64,000 bases of DNA from Utricularia gibba (lineage: Eukaryota > Streptophyta > Magnoliopsida > Lamiales > Lentibulariaceae): NCBI GenBank assembly GCA_002189035.1, contig CM007989.1, positions 7,793,501-7,857,500 on the forward strand. Reading direction: 5' to 3'. A program made the position numbers and the translations under genes. Below the pieces are notes generated by a model. That model made no database searches. It was not told where the DNA came from and saw only the letters and a list, made by a program, of their open reading frames with translations. Within the stretch, counting starts at the first letter, position 1. Each line of letters starts with the position of its first letter. Below are positions 45,078-55,746 of the stretch, in pieces.

Positions 45078-45447
45078 GTTCATCACATGTGCTATAGCAG
45101 CAATTTGTTACACCATAAAGCTCAAAATCTGAGAGCAACAATTTATCCCTTCTGTTGAATTATCATTCAGCAAAAAGATTCAATTTTTGATGCCATGGCC
45201 TGCTTATTCCGATCAGTAACAGAGGCCAGGAAGACGACCAGAGCGGTCGAACTACGGGTCAGCAACCAATCCGGCCCAGAGGCGTTGTCTTCGCAATGAA
45301 GCACAAATCCAGATAGTATCGAAAGAGGAAGGCCAACAACACGATAAGATATTCCAAAGACAACTGACTGCGCAAGATAGTCGATGGCATGCCGGCCTAC
45401 CGTGGAGAACAGCCATTGATGCTCGGTTTCTACGTGTAAGATCAAAA
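45078..45447. other. SOS4 3' flank and alpha/beta hydrolase promoter
   Basis: A 370-base tandem spacer. No additional gene was seen; an antisense ORF through this region continues into the next gene's complement and is a shadow. Confidence 0.5.
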
Positions 45448-47613
45448 ATGGCGACTCTCAATAATTTCCAGCTCCTCGCCGCCCATTGCACCGTCTCCGG
45501 AAGCCCTACAAGGAGCCCAGCCACCGGCGCCGTCATCAATCTCCGCGGCGGGAAGACTCTGCGGGTGATATTTCGCGGAGTCCCAACCGCCTCCTCGCCG
45601 GAGGCGACCAAGAAAGTTACAATTTCTCAAGCTTCTGGACTCAAGAGCGACAGCTACAAAATGCAGATCCCGTTCGAGTTGAAGGAAGGGCAATTCCGCC
45701 GCTTCCACAGGCTTTCCTCTGGTTTGAACATGGAATTTATATTCCAGAAGGGCCAGCAAAATGGAAACTTGGAGCAATCCCAGAAATCACCCTTAGTATT
45801 TGTCCATGGGAGTTTTCATGCCGCATGGTGTTGGGCTGAGAACTGGTTGCCCTTCTTTTCTGAAAATGGGTTTGATTGCTACGCCCTAAGCTTGCTTGGA
45901 CAGGTGAGCCGGTATTTCTCTTTCGGTCGCCAAATTGAGATGCTTTTTAGATACAAAACTCAGAAGCCAATACCACCTATTCACGTTCAATTTCGACATC
46001 TGCAGCATTCCCCATTGGAATGAATTGGGGGTTAAGTTATGTAGCAGTAGCTGATTCATTCACATTGTTAAATTTGATAATGGGGAGGTTTTCTGTGTCA
46101 CTGGATTTGGTCGTAATTCTATTCATTTTTGTCTTTCTCAGGGAGAAAGTGATTCTCCAGAGGCTTCAGTTGCGGGCACGCTCCAGGTAATTTTTCTTTA
46201 TGTAATGTTCTAAAAAAATCATTCTTGCATGCACAATGAATCCTGACAACTATAAACATGTGCAGTAGACACATGCAGCTGACGTTGCTAACTTCATTGA
46301 AAAGGAGATTAAGTTTCCACCAGTGTTGTTCGGGCATTCTTTTGGTGGCCTGATTGTTCAGTACTACCTTTCAAATCTCCGGCACAACTATGAAGGTGAG
46401 TAGCTACATAACGCAGGTTCTAATGCATGGTTTTAAAATGGAGAGGTCTTAGTAAATTGGTAGTACAGAACGCATATGGCTCACCCTGCTTTTCTGGTCA
46501 AAGGGAAATTCCTTTTTTTTTTTTTTTTGGTTTTTTGCTTGTTGAGGTCTGAAACATAAAAATAAGTTGCTTAGAGCGGAACAGAACGTCATACCAGTAT
46601 CCCTGGTTAAGCATTCCTTCTTTACTCTGGCTGATGTATACCTCTTCTCATTAACATCATGCTATCGTGCTGAACTTCAGACAAGGGAAGCATTTGCTCA
46701 CACCCACGTCTTGCTGGAGGTGTTCTTGTTTGCTCTGTACCTCCTTCAGGGAATAGGTGACTCCCATTCTATCAGACTGTTTTGTTTCAACTTTTCTTGC
46801 AGAAATTTAACTTGCGTTTTTTCCCCATGTCAAATAGTGGTCTTGTTTGGCGATACTTGTTTTCTAAACCTATTGCTGCATTCAAGGTACTTGCAGTCTA
46901 TCCGAACCAGTAAAGCAGTCAGCTTGTTCTTCTTCATTTAACAGTTTTGAAACAAATGCAAAGCAGGTAACCCGCAGCTTGGCAGCCAAAGCTTTCCAAA
47001 CGTCCCTACCCCTTTGCAAGGAGACCTTTTTCTCATCAGCTATGGAGGATCATCTCGTGGTTCGGTTAGTACACAATTACTTTAGAGGGGTTTTTATATA
47101 TCAATAGTGCTCCTGGCTTCGATGAAAATGTTTGGCTATATTCTTGCATTATGCCTACATGCTTTCAAGGGGAAACAAGAATCCGCTCATAGTTTGTGCA
47201 TAATTGGCATATTTTGGTATAAAGATTGTTATTTTCCTGAGCCAATCAGCTGGGAACTCTGTTCCAGGTACCAAAAGCTCATGACAGAGAGTTCAAGGAT
47301 GCCATTGTTTGACCTTCGGAAGCTCAACACCTCCCTCCCAGTTCCTGCCATGAAAGATCCATGTGTCAAAATCCTTGTAGTGGGGGCGGAAAACGACTTC
47401 ATAGTGGTAAGTGAACTCCTGTTTCATCCTCAATGAACACTCTCAGCAATGGATGTTGTGCAGGACGCGGAGGGTCTCCAGGAAACTGCCAGGTTCTACA
47501 ATGTATCACCTCTCTGCATTGAAGGTGTAGCTCATGACATAATGCTGGACTGCTCGTGGGCGCGAGGGGCAGAAGCGATCCTCTCCTGGCTTCACTCTTT
47601 GAGCACTGAGTAA
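45448..47613 (+). CDS. Alpha/beta hydrolase, probably chloroplast-targeted
   Basis: Eight exons, 45448-45903, 46142-46186, 46269-46395, 46681-46756, 46838-46886, 46967-47064, 47268-47406 and 47464-47613, encode 379 residues. The N-terminal ~60 residues are Ser/Thr/Arg-rich and poor in acids, like a plastid transit peptide (MATLNNFQLLAAHCTVSGSP...). The hydrolase core has the oxyanion segment FVHGSFHAAWCW, the nucleophile elbow GHSFGG with Ser 191, the acid in VGAENDFIVD and the catalytic His in GVAHDIMLD, so the triad is complete. The family includes esterases and lipases; the substrate cannot be told. It follows SOS4 in the same direction at 370 bases. Confidence 0.9.
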
Positions 47614-49272
47614 ACAAGCCCATCGGAGATTATCTCAGGCAACTTTGAAAAAAAAAATGCTTCTTTTGTTTTTAGGACAACAGAGACGACCCAACTGTGT
47701 AATAAATGGATCGGGCAAACTGGGGCAGTTGCCAGTTATGAGCTCTAGGGTTCCATGGGTTTCAGGGAGCTGTCTTTTTTAGCGCCGCAGCGATCGCCTT
47801 CCACGAAGAAGATGAAGGCGATGTCTGTCTTCTTGATTCCGGCATTGTTTTGTCACAACTCCCAAACCGCAGCATCAGTGACACCAAATCGCAAAAAAAA
47901 GGGGTTTCAGTGAGCAGCAAAAGGATGGGTAGCTTTCTTCACAGTAATTCGCTTTTACCGTGAACGATCCACCTGCCGTTGATGCTGTCTGTCACACCAA
48001 GATTTTACCATTTCCGGTCGACGCTCATTGACTGGCGATGCGCGAAGATGGCGGCAGTGCCATTGCGCCTGGGCCACTCCCAATGCAATGTCACAGCGCT
48101 GTCAAAACTTTGTCTAGTTATTTTTGAGGATGGGTTGTCCGTATTCGTGTCGGAATTCACGTGTGTGGTGTCGTGTCTCTGTTGCAAAACTCAGATCTGT
48201 CGTCGGAGATGACCGGATTCACGTCACTGATGCCTGACGCGCCGTCGGAGTTGAATAATCAACCTGACCGAACAGTGGGGCCCGGGTGGTAAGGCCAGTT
48301 CATTAAAATAGCGTGTATTTAAATTAATGTATATGTATATAATTAAAAATTGTTTAATGTATACATTTTAAAAATATATTGAAAATACTATCATTTTTTA
48401 AAATTAACTACCTATTATTTTTTATATGATATTGTTCTTTTATTACACTTAATTATCACGATTTTATGATATATTTTTTTGAAAAAAAATACTTTATATA
48501 AGATTAATGAAATATCTATTTAATAACATTTACTTATTCATATGTAACTAATGTGGGATACCGTCTAAGGTTTCTTATCTTAAGCACTCAAGGTACTCAC
48601 TGAATGTCCTCATCTTACCATTGGCACGAACATAAATTTTACTCTAATACTAAATGTAATGATTCAAACTTTTTTTGCACAATATTGTTCGTTTCGAAAA
48701 CTCAACTCTCATGTATACGTGAAATAAAAATCTAGTAAATAGTACTCTGAGATATACTATGCAAATACTTCATAAATATTAGAAAACATGTTTATCATGA
48801 TAAGTTTGAACAATTAATATTAGACTTAACTTATGATTTAAAGATTTGGATCATTATGAATTATCAATAATTGAAAAATATCGACTATTATATAAATGGA
48901 TAAATATGGTGATGTGACATGTTAGATGAGAGGGAGAGAATTGGGTATTTATGTGACACCTGATAAGTATCGCAATCACATGTTATTCATGTCAATGAAA
49001 TTTATGTAGACCATCCAATTTCTCTTTGAATTTAAAAATGACATCTACTTATTTGGAAGCATAAATAAATATATTAAATTCGATCTGAATCGATGATACA
49101 TTCTTACTATATATTTTGATATTTTTTTTAAAAAAAAGGCTTATATTTTATGTAATAATTCATTTAATTAGGGATTTATTGTTATTTGGAGCAAAAGGCG
49201 CGTACAATGACTGGCTGGAGTGATATTGGAGGCAACAACAATCAGGGTCATCGGCGTCCGTACAATCGTAAC
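47614..49272. other. Intergenic region, no gene recognised
   Basis: 3' flank of the hydrolase gene, then a moderately GC-rich patch to about 48290 without protein-like frames, then AT-rich DNA. The last part is the 3' UTR of the minus-strand KCS gene. Confidence 0.5.
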
Positions 49273-50827
49273 CTAGAGCTTGACGACTTCCGGGATGACG
49301 ACGGGATACTTGTGGATGCAGTCGCTCCAGGGGCCGTCGACGGGGGGTTCGATGACGCGGTTGCATCTCAGGACGGCGCTGTTGCACTTGAAGCCGCCGC
49401 CGAACCCGATTTGCCAGATCCTGTCACCCTTCTTCATCCTCCCTTTCGCCTCGACGTAGGCAAGCGCGTACCAGACGGAGGAGGAGGACGTGTTGCCGAA
49501 CCGGTGGAGCATCATGCGCGACGGCTCCACGTGCTCCGGCGTGAGGCGGAGCTTCTTCTCTATCTCATCGATCACGGCCCGGCCGCCGGCGTGGATCAGG
49601 AAATGGTCGAATGCCTGCTTGAAGTCCGGGATGTACGGTCTCCACTTCGGATTGATTATCTTCCTTCCTATTAATGTCAACACAAACAAGAGCTGCTCCG
49701 ACGCAGGCAGAACCAGCGGCCCCACTGTCGCGATGTTGGTTTTCAATGCTTTCCCTGCAACATGCATCACCTGCCTTGACAGGTTTACCCCAACTTGGCC
49801 TTCTGAGTCCTCCTCCTGAAACAGGCATCTGTAACACGCATCGTCTGCACCTGTTAATCCAACGAAGTTCAATCCATTAGTAGGTATAACGACGATATGG
49901 GCTTGTTTTCTTGATATATGGGGTACCTTTATGGGTTCGGACGATGTGGAGGAGCTGGTATTTGGCACGGTGGCGATCGCGGAGCTTGTTGGAGAGGAGC
50001 ATGGCGGCGCCGCCGACGCGAAATAAGCAGTTGGCGAGAAGCATGGGTCGGAATGTGCCCATGTAGTTATTGGGAGTGACGATTTCCGTACTCACGACCA
50101 GAGCATACGAATTGGGATGCGCTTGAAGGCAGTCACGAGCCAGGTCAAAGGAGATCACGCCGGCGCTACACCCCATCCCTGAAAGGTTGAAGCTTTTGAT
50201 ATTACTCCTGAGCTTGAACTTATTCACGATCATGGCGGAAAGTGACGGCGTCGGGGAAAACAGGCTGCAATTCACCACCAGAATGTCGATGTCCCTGGGC
50301 TTAAGCCCCGTCTTCTTCAACAGATCATCGATGCAGGTGAACATCACCAGTTCGGCCTCCTCTCGGGCATTCTCCATCGTTGGCTTTGGGGGAATGTAAT
50401 GAACCGCCGGCGGCAAAAACGTTTCGTCCCCGAGTCCCGATCTTTCCAGAATCTTCTTCATGAAATCGACGCTCTCCGGGCTATCCTTAAAAGTATAGTG
50501 CGCATGCTCTATGAACGCCGCGAAAGGCGCCCGGAAGCTGATCGGTGGCTTGAAACAAGCGTAATCCACCACATAAATAGACCGCGGCCTGGAAAGGAAA
50601 TACACAGTAGCCACGAAGACAACAGCGAAAACAGAGCACAGAACATGAGTGGACTCGAAGTCCAGAGACTCCCAGACTCCAATTATCTCCGCCGCGCCGA
50701 GGCTGTGGAGCCTCACGCCGGCGGCAGCCACCATCGCCACCAGCGTGAGGACGATGAAGTTATCGACCAGACTCTGGTAACATGCCCTGAGGTACTTATG
50801 CTCCATTATCCCCGAGGCGGGCGGCAT
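49273..50827 (-). CDS. 3-ketoacyl-CoA synthase (KCS, fatty acid elongase condensing enzyme)
   Basis: Two exons on the minus strand, 49927-50827 and 49273-49850, encode 492 residues, the normal KCS length. The enzyme condenses malonyl-CoA with long-chain acyl-CoA in the ER to make very-long-chain fatty acids for waxes, suberin, sphingolipids or seed oil. Seen: two N-terminal membrane segments ([15 protein letters not shown] and [16 protein letters not shown]), [16 protein letters not shown], and the catalytic triad Cys 220 (SGMGCSAG), His 387 ([10 protein letters not shown]) and Asn 420 (HRFGNTSS). The join [11 protein letters not shown] is conserved in the family. The starting Met at 50827 fits; an upstream open extension (MLHLARKEEKR) lacks support. 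The tail after [13 protein letters not shown] ends [15 protein letters not shown] would not assign a KCS number. Confidence 0.95.
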
Positions 50828-50876
50828 TCTCTTCTCCTCCTTCCTGGCGAGATGCAGCACCGGAGGAGGAAGGAGA

Positions 50877-50984
50877 TTTAAAGACGGAAACTCAGGACAG
50901 CATCCTGGCGCATTGAATGCCGATGGGGCGAGACTTCAAATCCCATCCACACAGCATTCAGCTGGTTTAAAGACTGAAACTCAG
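50877..50984 (-). promoter_or_regulatory. Duplicated 19-bp box in the KCS promoter
   Basis: TTTAAAGACGGAAACTCAG at 50877-50895 and TTTAAAGACTGAAACTCAG at 50966-50984 differ at one base and are 89 bases apart. The nearer copy is 50 bases ahead of the KCS ATG. TTTAAA (a palindrome) could act as a TATA variant, so this may be a duplicated core-promoter element; that is inference. Confidence 0.55.
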
Positions 50985-52907
50985 AAGCTGAAGCACAACG
51001 CGCGTCCAGACAGCAAGGGCTCCATCGAAGACATTATTACCAAGCCCAATAGAACACAAACAACGACAGAGATTTGGAAATTTCATTATGTTCAAATGTG
51101 AAAAAACTGAACAATTTAATCGCATGAATAATGTAATGAATTAGACATTATTACTATTAACACAAACAATGAAAATATTGAAAAGTAAAGTGATATGATT
51201 AACTATATATGATATTATGAATCATTAGTAATAATTTGAACTTAATACTTTTAAATATAATATATGTTTTTTTATGTACTTAGTATTTATGCACGTACTT
51301 TTGAGACATAATTATATATCTTAATTAATATTTTTAAATCATGACTTCAACTGGGGTTTAGATCTAACTCAATTTAAACTCATTATTAAATAGAAAATTG
51401 AATTCAGTATATTTAAACAATAATTTTTATTGAACATGCTTTAATTCATTATAAAAGGGTTCAATTCAAATCCATGATTAAAATGAAGAGTAGGTTCAAT
51501 CCAACACATTTTTAAAACCTAGACTTGGAAATTTACCCTAAAAAATATGTTTGATATATTTTATCTAAATTTCTACTCAAATACAAATTTGGTATCCAAA
51601 TATGAACATTTACCCCTCAAAAGTTCTTAAATTACACACTCACCCCCCCCCCCCCCCCAAATGTCCATTCAGTAGTGCTGCAACCCCAACTAGAGTATAT
51701 TCAATTTTATATTAATAAACATTATTTTTAAAAAAAATAATAAATGCTGCACTTGGAAAGAATAACAAGACAAAACTCTTTTTATAAAGTTAATAATTAC
51801 TACTCCATTATTTATTTTCAATTATAATTGCAACTTGTACAAGGCTGACATGGCAGAGAAAAGAAAAGAAAAAACTTACTACAAAGCTGCCCACCAATTT
51901 ATACCTATTTTACATTTTAGTCCCTGTACTATAGGTGTACAATAGTACCAAACTCCAAACATGAATCAAATTTAATCAATAGTTTTGGTTCCATTCTTTA
52001 AAATTTGGATCCCGAAACTCTGGTTTTTTATCCGAAAATCTATAAAAGTTACATTCTAAACACATGAATCTAAAAAATATTTTTTTTCATTCCGAATTCT
52101 AAGTCTTATTCTAATATTTTTTTCATTAATGCATTTTTTCTTCACTATTTCAATTAATTTCTTTAATTTTTTTTTTCCTAAGGTTTCAAATTGTTAGAGT
52201 TTGAATGTATTGTATGGAAAACATTCATGCTTCCATTCTTTTATAACATTGATTCATTATATTAAAGAAGATTAGACCTAAAGTGATTAATTGTGATCTA
52301 TAATTTATTACGTATAACCCTAATTCACTTTCAAATTCTCGATTGTTATAATATGTGGGTCGTCTGCTAGGCGCAGGAGCGAGCCAGAGGCGGAAAGGGC
52401 GATGGGACCGGAAAGGCGGGGAGAGTACATGTGCCTCAGTGGGGAGTGCTGCTGCTGCTGCTCATCATGTGAAAACTTTGATCCAGTTAGCATCGTTGTC
52501 ATGGGCCATGGGTTCAATCCAATTTGGAGTTGCTGTTCTACTGTCTGTTCACCACAGGGAGGCGGCTATGGCGATCGGTCTTAATAGGGGCATTCTGTAC
52601 AGGGATTCTCCTGTGCAGCAACTCTTGAGGTTCCCCGACCGACACTTGTCTGCTGCAAGGGGATTGACGTGGATTCCATCTTATAAAGAAGAGAAGCTTG
52701 CTGCATTTTGATACTCCTTCCTCCAACTCAACAACTCTCCCCTCCCCAGCTTCTTCTGTCTACTTGGGAGGAACCACTCCGATGATTCCTTCTTACGGCT
52801 CCGCTGCGGGAACCGGAGCACGCACGTTTTCGCCTGATAGCTCACTATTCCCTGGTATCGGCACTTCCATTCCTTCCTCAAACAGATGCCCCTATTAGTC
52901 TTAACAG
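50985..52907. other. Intergenic region: KCS upstream, AT-rich DNA, possible HD-Zip upstream exons
   Basis: AT-rich from about 51070 to 52330 with a run of 16 C at 51643-51658. From 52340 to 52900 the sequence is GC-richer and contains several open frames, for example 52508-52708 and 52698-52898 (Ser/Thr/Pro-rich). They could be promoter, leader or unassigned exons of the HD-Zip gene. None could be joined in phase with confidence. Confidence 0.4.
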
Positions 52908-53506
52908 ATGAACAGTGCTTTACTTTCCTTTTCGCTGTGTGAAGTTTTTGAGTATGGTCTGAGAGAGGAGCAGGGGCGGCGGAGTAGCTGCACAAACAGG
53001 CGGCTGAGCGAGGAGCAGGCCAACCTGCTGGAACGCTACTTCCTCGAGGACCCAACACTGGAGACAGACAGAAAAGAGAGGTACGCACAGGAACTAGGAT
53101 TACACCCCCGCCAGGTGGCAGTTTGGTTCCAGAACCGGAGGGTTCGATGCCGGAACAAGAAACTGGAGGAGGAGTTCGCCAACCTCCGCGTCCGGCATGA
53201 AACCACCGTCGTAGAGAAATGCCGCCTGGAAATGCAGGTTCCCGTAGGAAAAAAAAATACCTTTTTTTTTCTGAAAGAAAAAGAAAACCAGAACTGCAAA
53301 TCATACTGACGACTTCTTTACAACTCCGGGTACAGATCCTAATGCTGAGGGAGCAACTGCGTGAAGCTGAAAATGAGATCCAAAAGCTTTCAGCATGCGC
53401 CCCATCTCCTCCTCCAATGGAGGAGCTTCGTCTTCTTCAAAGGGGATTTGAGTTTGATGACCATGCTACCCCTGCGGTCGCCTGGGATTCACTGTACTGC
53501 TTGTAG
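52908..53506 (+). CDS. HD-Zip class I transcription factor (ATHB-21/40/53-like)
   Basis: Two exons, 52908-53237 and 53336-53506, encode 166 residues. The homeodomain (about 27-86) has LSEEQANLLERYFLEDPTLE, LGLHPRQVAVWFQNRR and is followed without a gap by a leucine zipper of heptads (KKLEEEFANLRVRHETTVVE, LREQLREAENEIQKLS), the defining HD-Zip arrangement. The wording ETTVVEKCRLE points to the ATHB-21/40/53 branch. These bind pseudopalindromic AATNATT sites as dimers and often act in ABA and bud-dormancy responses. After the invariant WFQNRR, positions usually Ala and Trp are Val 79 and Cys 81. The N-terminus is short, and an upstream exon may be missing. The end WDSLYCL is compatible with a C-terminal activation motif. 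Confidence 0.85.
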
Positions 53507-54626
53507 CTTTTGATGTGCAAATTATTCTTTTCAGTTTTGATGAGCAAGGGTTGTGTTTAATTTACCAGCGAAATTTGAATTAAATATATTTGATCTAATT
53601 TTAATACATACAATTAATTAATCATCTAATCATATCAACTTGAATTATTAAAATATATTGATTTTTCGTATTTAAATTCATTGGTAATTTATAAATTATA
53701 CTTTATCTATTGGTTGTAATAATAAATATTCAAATTATTCGAATCATTTATCATTCATTCGATTCAAAATAAATGACATATTTTCGTGTTTTATACATTA
53801 TTTTATAAATATATTACGAGATGTGCGTTTATTTTTAATTTGCATAAAAATAAATGATTAGGTAGAACTTAGATGTATTTGATAAAAAAAATATAATTTA
53901 AAAAACGATTAATTATATATATTTATATAATGTTTTATAATTAAATTATTAACAATATGATGATAACAATAATATTATACACATAAAGCTGGAGAAAAAC
54001 CTTTTTGTATCAATAAAATTAATATTATCTTTATAATTATAAAAATTATATAATAAATAAGTTAGTTTTTTTTACCATAATTATTATGGAATAGGAAAAA
54101 AATTTTATGCAATATAATATTCATTTTTATTATTGAGTATCCGTACATTCACCAGGTACACCGGAGGCCCGAACCGAACCCGGTTTTCGCCGGCAATGTA
54201 CTGGTGTTTGGTCCTTCCAAGAGGCGCTTTTTCAAGAAGTGCGGTTTTCCGGCATACCCCAAAACCCGAACCTTCGGCGTTATCCGTTTGTTGTTTGGGG
54301 GTTAAATGGGAGTTGGGGGTTCATTGATTGCGTTCAAAAACAGATATTTCCAAGTTTGATTGGCAGTTCTCCTCCGGCTCCACCTCATCGTCCGTTCTCA
54401 TCAGGTTAGGTCAGTTTCAGGCCCCCTTCGATTGTACTTTCTCCCCGTTGATTTGGTCCTTGGACCTCTTTTTCATTTACTTTACCTTTTCTTTTTGAGC
54501 AGAGCTTGGGTCTTTTCGTGTTTTGTCAAGTAGCGAGTCTTGTGTATTCACTGTTCTCTGCGAATGAATTCTCCGCTTCTGTGTTTTTACTGGGTTTCAC
54601 TATTTTAGGAACGAGGGTGATTGCGA
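53507..54626. other. AT-rich intergenic DNA and bZIP leader
   Basis: AT-rich to about 54130, no gene. 54140-54610 is GC-richer with a probable leader exon and intron ending at the acceptor TTTTAG just before 54609, 18 bases ahead of the bZIP ATG. Confidence 0.45.
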
Positions 54627-55746
54627 ATGGAAACTGGAAAAACAAGCGTGCCCGCTAAATCATCTAAACCTCCATCATCACCGCCGGTTAGTGTAATTAA
54701 AATCATTTCTCCGGTGAAGTTGAATGTGGTCGGGGTACAATTGTACTTGATGAAAAGAATGTGCATCTGTATTTGCCTCACAGGAGCCGTCGGTGGCGCC
54801 CAAGACAACTGCATTTCCCGATTTGCTGAACTCTTCTCAGGTTATTCGCGTTCTTGTATTTCCTTTCTGTATGTTGCAGTTAGTTTTTTTTAGTCTTCTT
54901 TTTCTTCATGAAAGTATCACACAGTGACACCATTATTACGCACTAGTAGACTTCCAGTGATGCGGAGCCCGGAGGCACAGCAGTTTCCGTTCTGGCTGAA
55001 AACCTTGATCCTGGAATGAACTCGGGGATTCTTCTCTTGGGTCGGAAGATATGGAGGAGCAGGCAAAACCTCCTCAATCTACTGTTGTTCAATCCAGCAC
55101 TCCAACTGTGAATCCGCAGGTATGTTGTGCGGATTGATTTAGCTTCAGTTTCTGATACGCTGTTCAGGCACCTCAGTTTCTCAACGTAAAGAGGGTGTAT
55201 TGAACGCAAGCACGTCCTTGTATATGCGGCATTGCAGGATGATCGTGAACTGAAACGGCAAAGGAGAAAGCAATCTAACCGTGAGTCTGCTCGGAGATCA
55301 AGGCTAAAGAAGCAGGTAACTGAGGATGTTACAGTTAATTACCAATGGTGATGGTTTTTCCATGGTCTGTGCTTGCAAACTTGACTAGTTGCACAGCAAG
55401 CCTAGAATTTTTGCGGAGAATCGATGACCCTCTTGGTCATTTATCTGTTTAACAATTCCAGGCGGAGTGTGAAGAGCTACAGCAAACAGTGGATGCATTA
55501 ACTAACGAGAATTGCATGCTCCAAGATGAGCTGCGGTCGCTGTGGAAAGAGTGCGAGAAACTCGAATCTGAGAACACCTTTTTGAAGGTCAAGCTTAACC
55601 AGATACCTCCGTCTTCTTCTGTTGTGCTCCATAGCCTGATGGCACTGCGTATGAAACAGGAGGAGCTGACAAGGATTTCCCCCCGGGAAGCGGTTTCTGA
55701 TTCAGACAACAGCCGCTCCCCTTCACCAGCCAATGAAAGTAACTGA
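54627..55746 (+). CDS. G-box-binding-type bZIP factor with shortened N-terminus
   Basis: Five exons, 54627-54686, 54784-54840, 54950-55119, 55238-55315 and 55462-55746, give about 216 residues. The basic region (about 97-122) reads RKQSNRESARRSRLKKQ with the invariant Asn 110 and Arg 118, and is followed by Leu-rich heptads (CEELQQTVDALTNENCML, LESENTFLKVKL). The intron after RLKKQ is conserved in plant G-box factors. The N-terminus keeps the SSKPPSSPP start of the GBF MFMR region and a short AFPDLLNSSQ piece. It lacks the long Pro-rich activation segment and most of the usual 300-400 residues. Exon 3 is one base short at the G run 55024-55027: the frame must change there for SSLGSEDMEEQAKPPQST to join the basic region. 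This is likely a sequence error, or else a pseudogene. Confidence 0.8.

Noticed and set aside
45252-45777. Minus-strand ORFs of 111-119 codons
   Set aside because: Complement of the transit-peptide exon of the alpha/beta hydrolase; no independent signal.
49186-49674. 162-codon plus-strand ORF
   Set aside because: Exact complement of the KCS second exon; a GC-rich shadow.
51643-51658. Run of 16 C
   Set aside because: Simple homopolymer in AT-rich DNA; a likely length-error site rather than a functional element.
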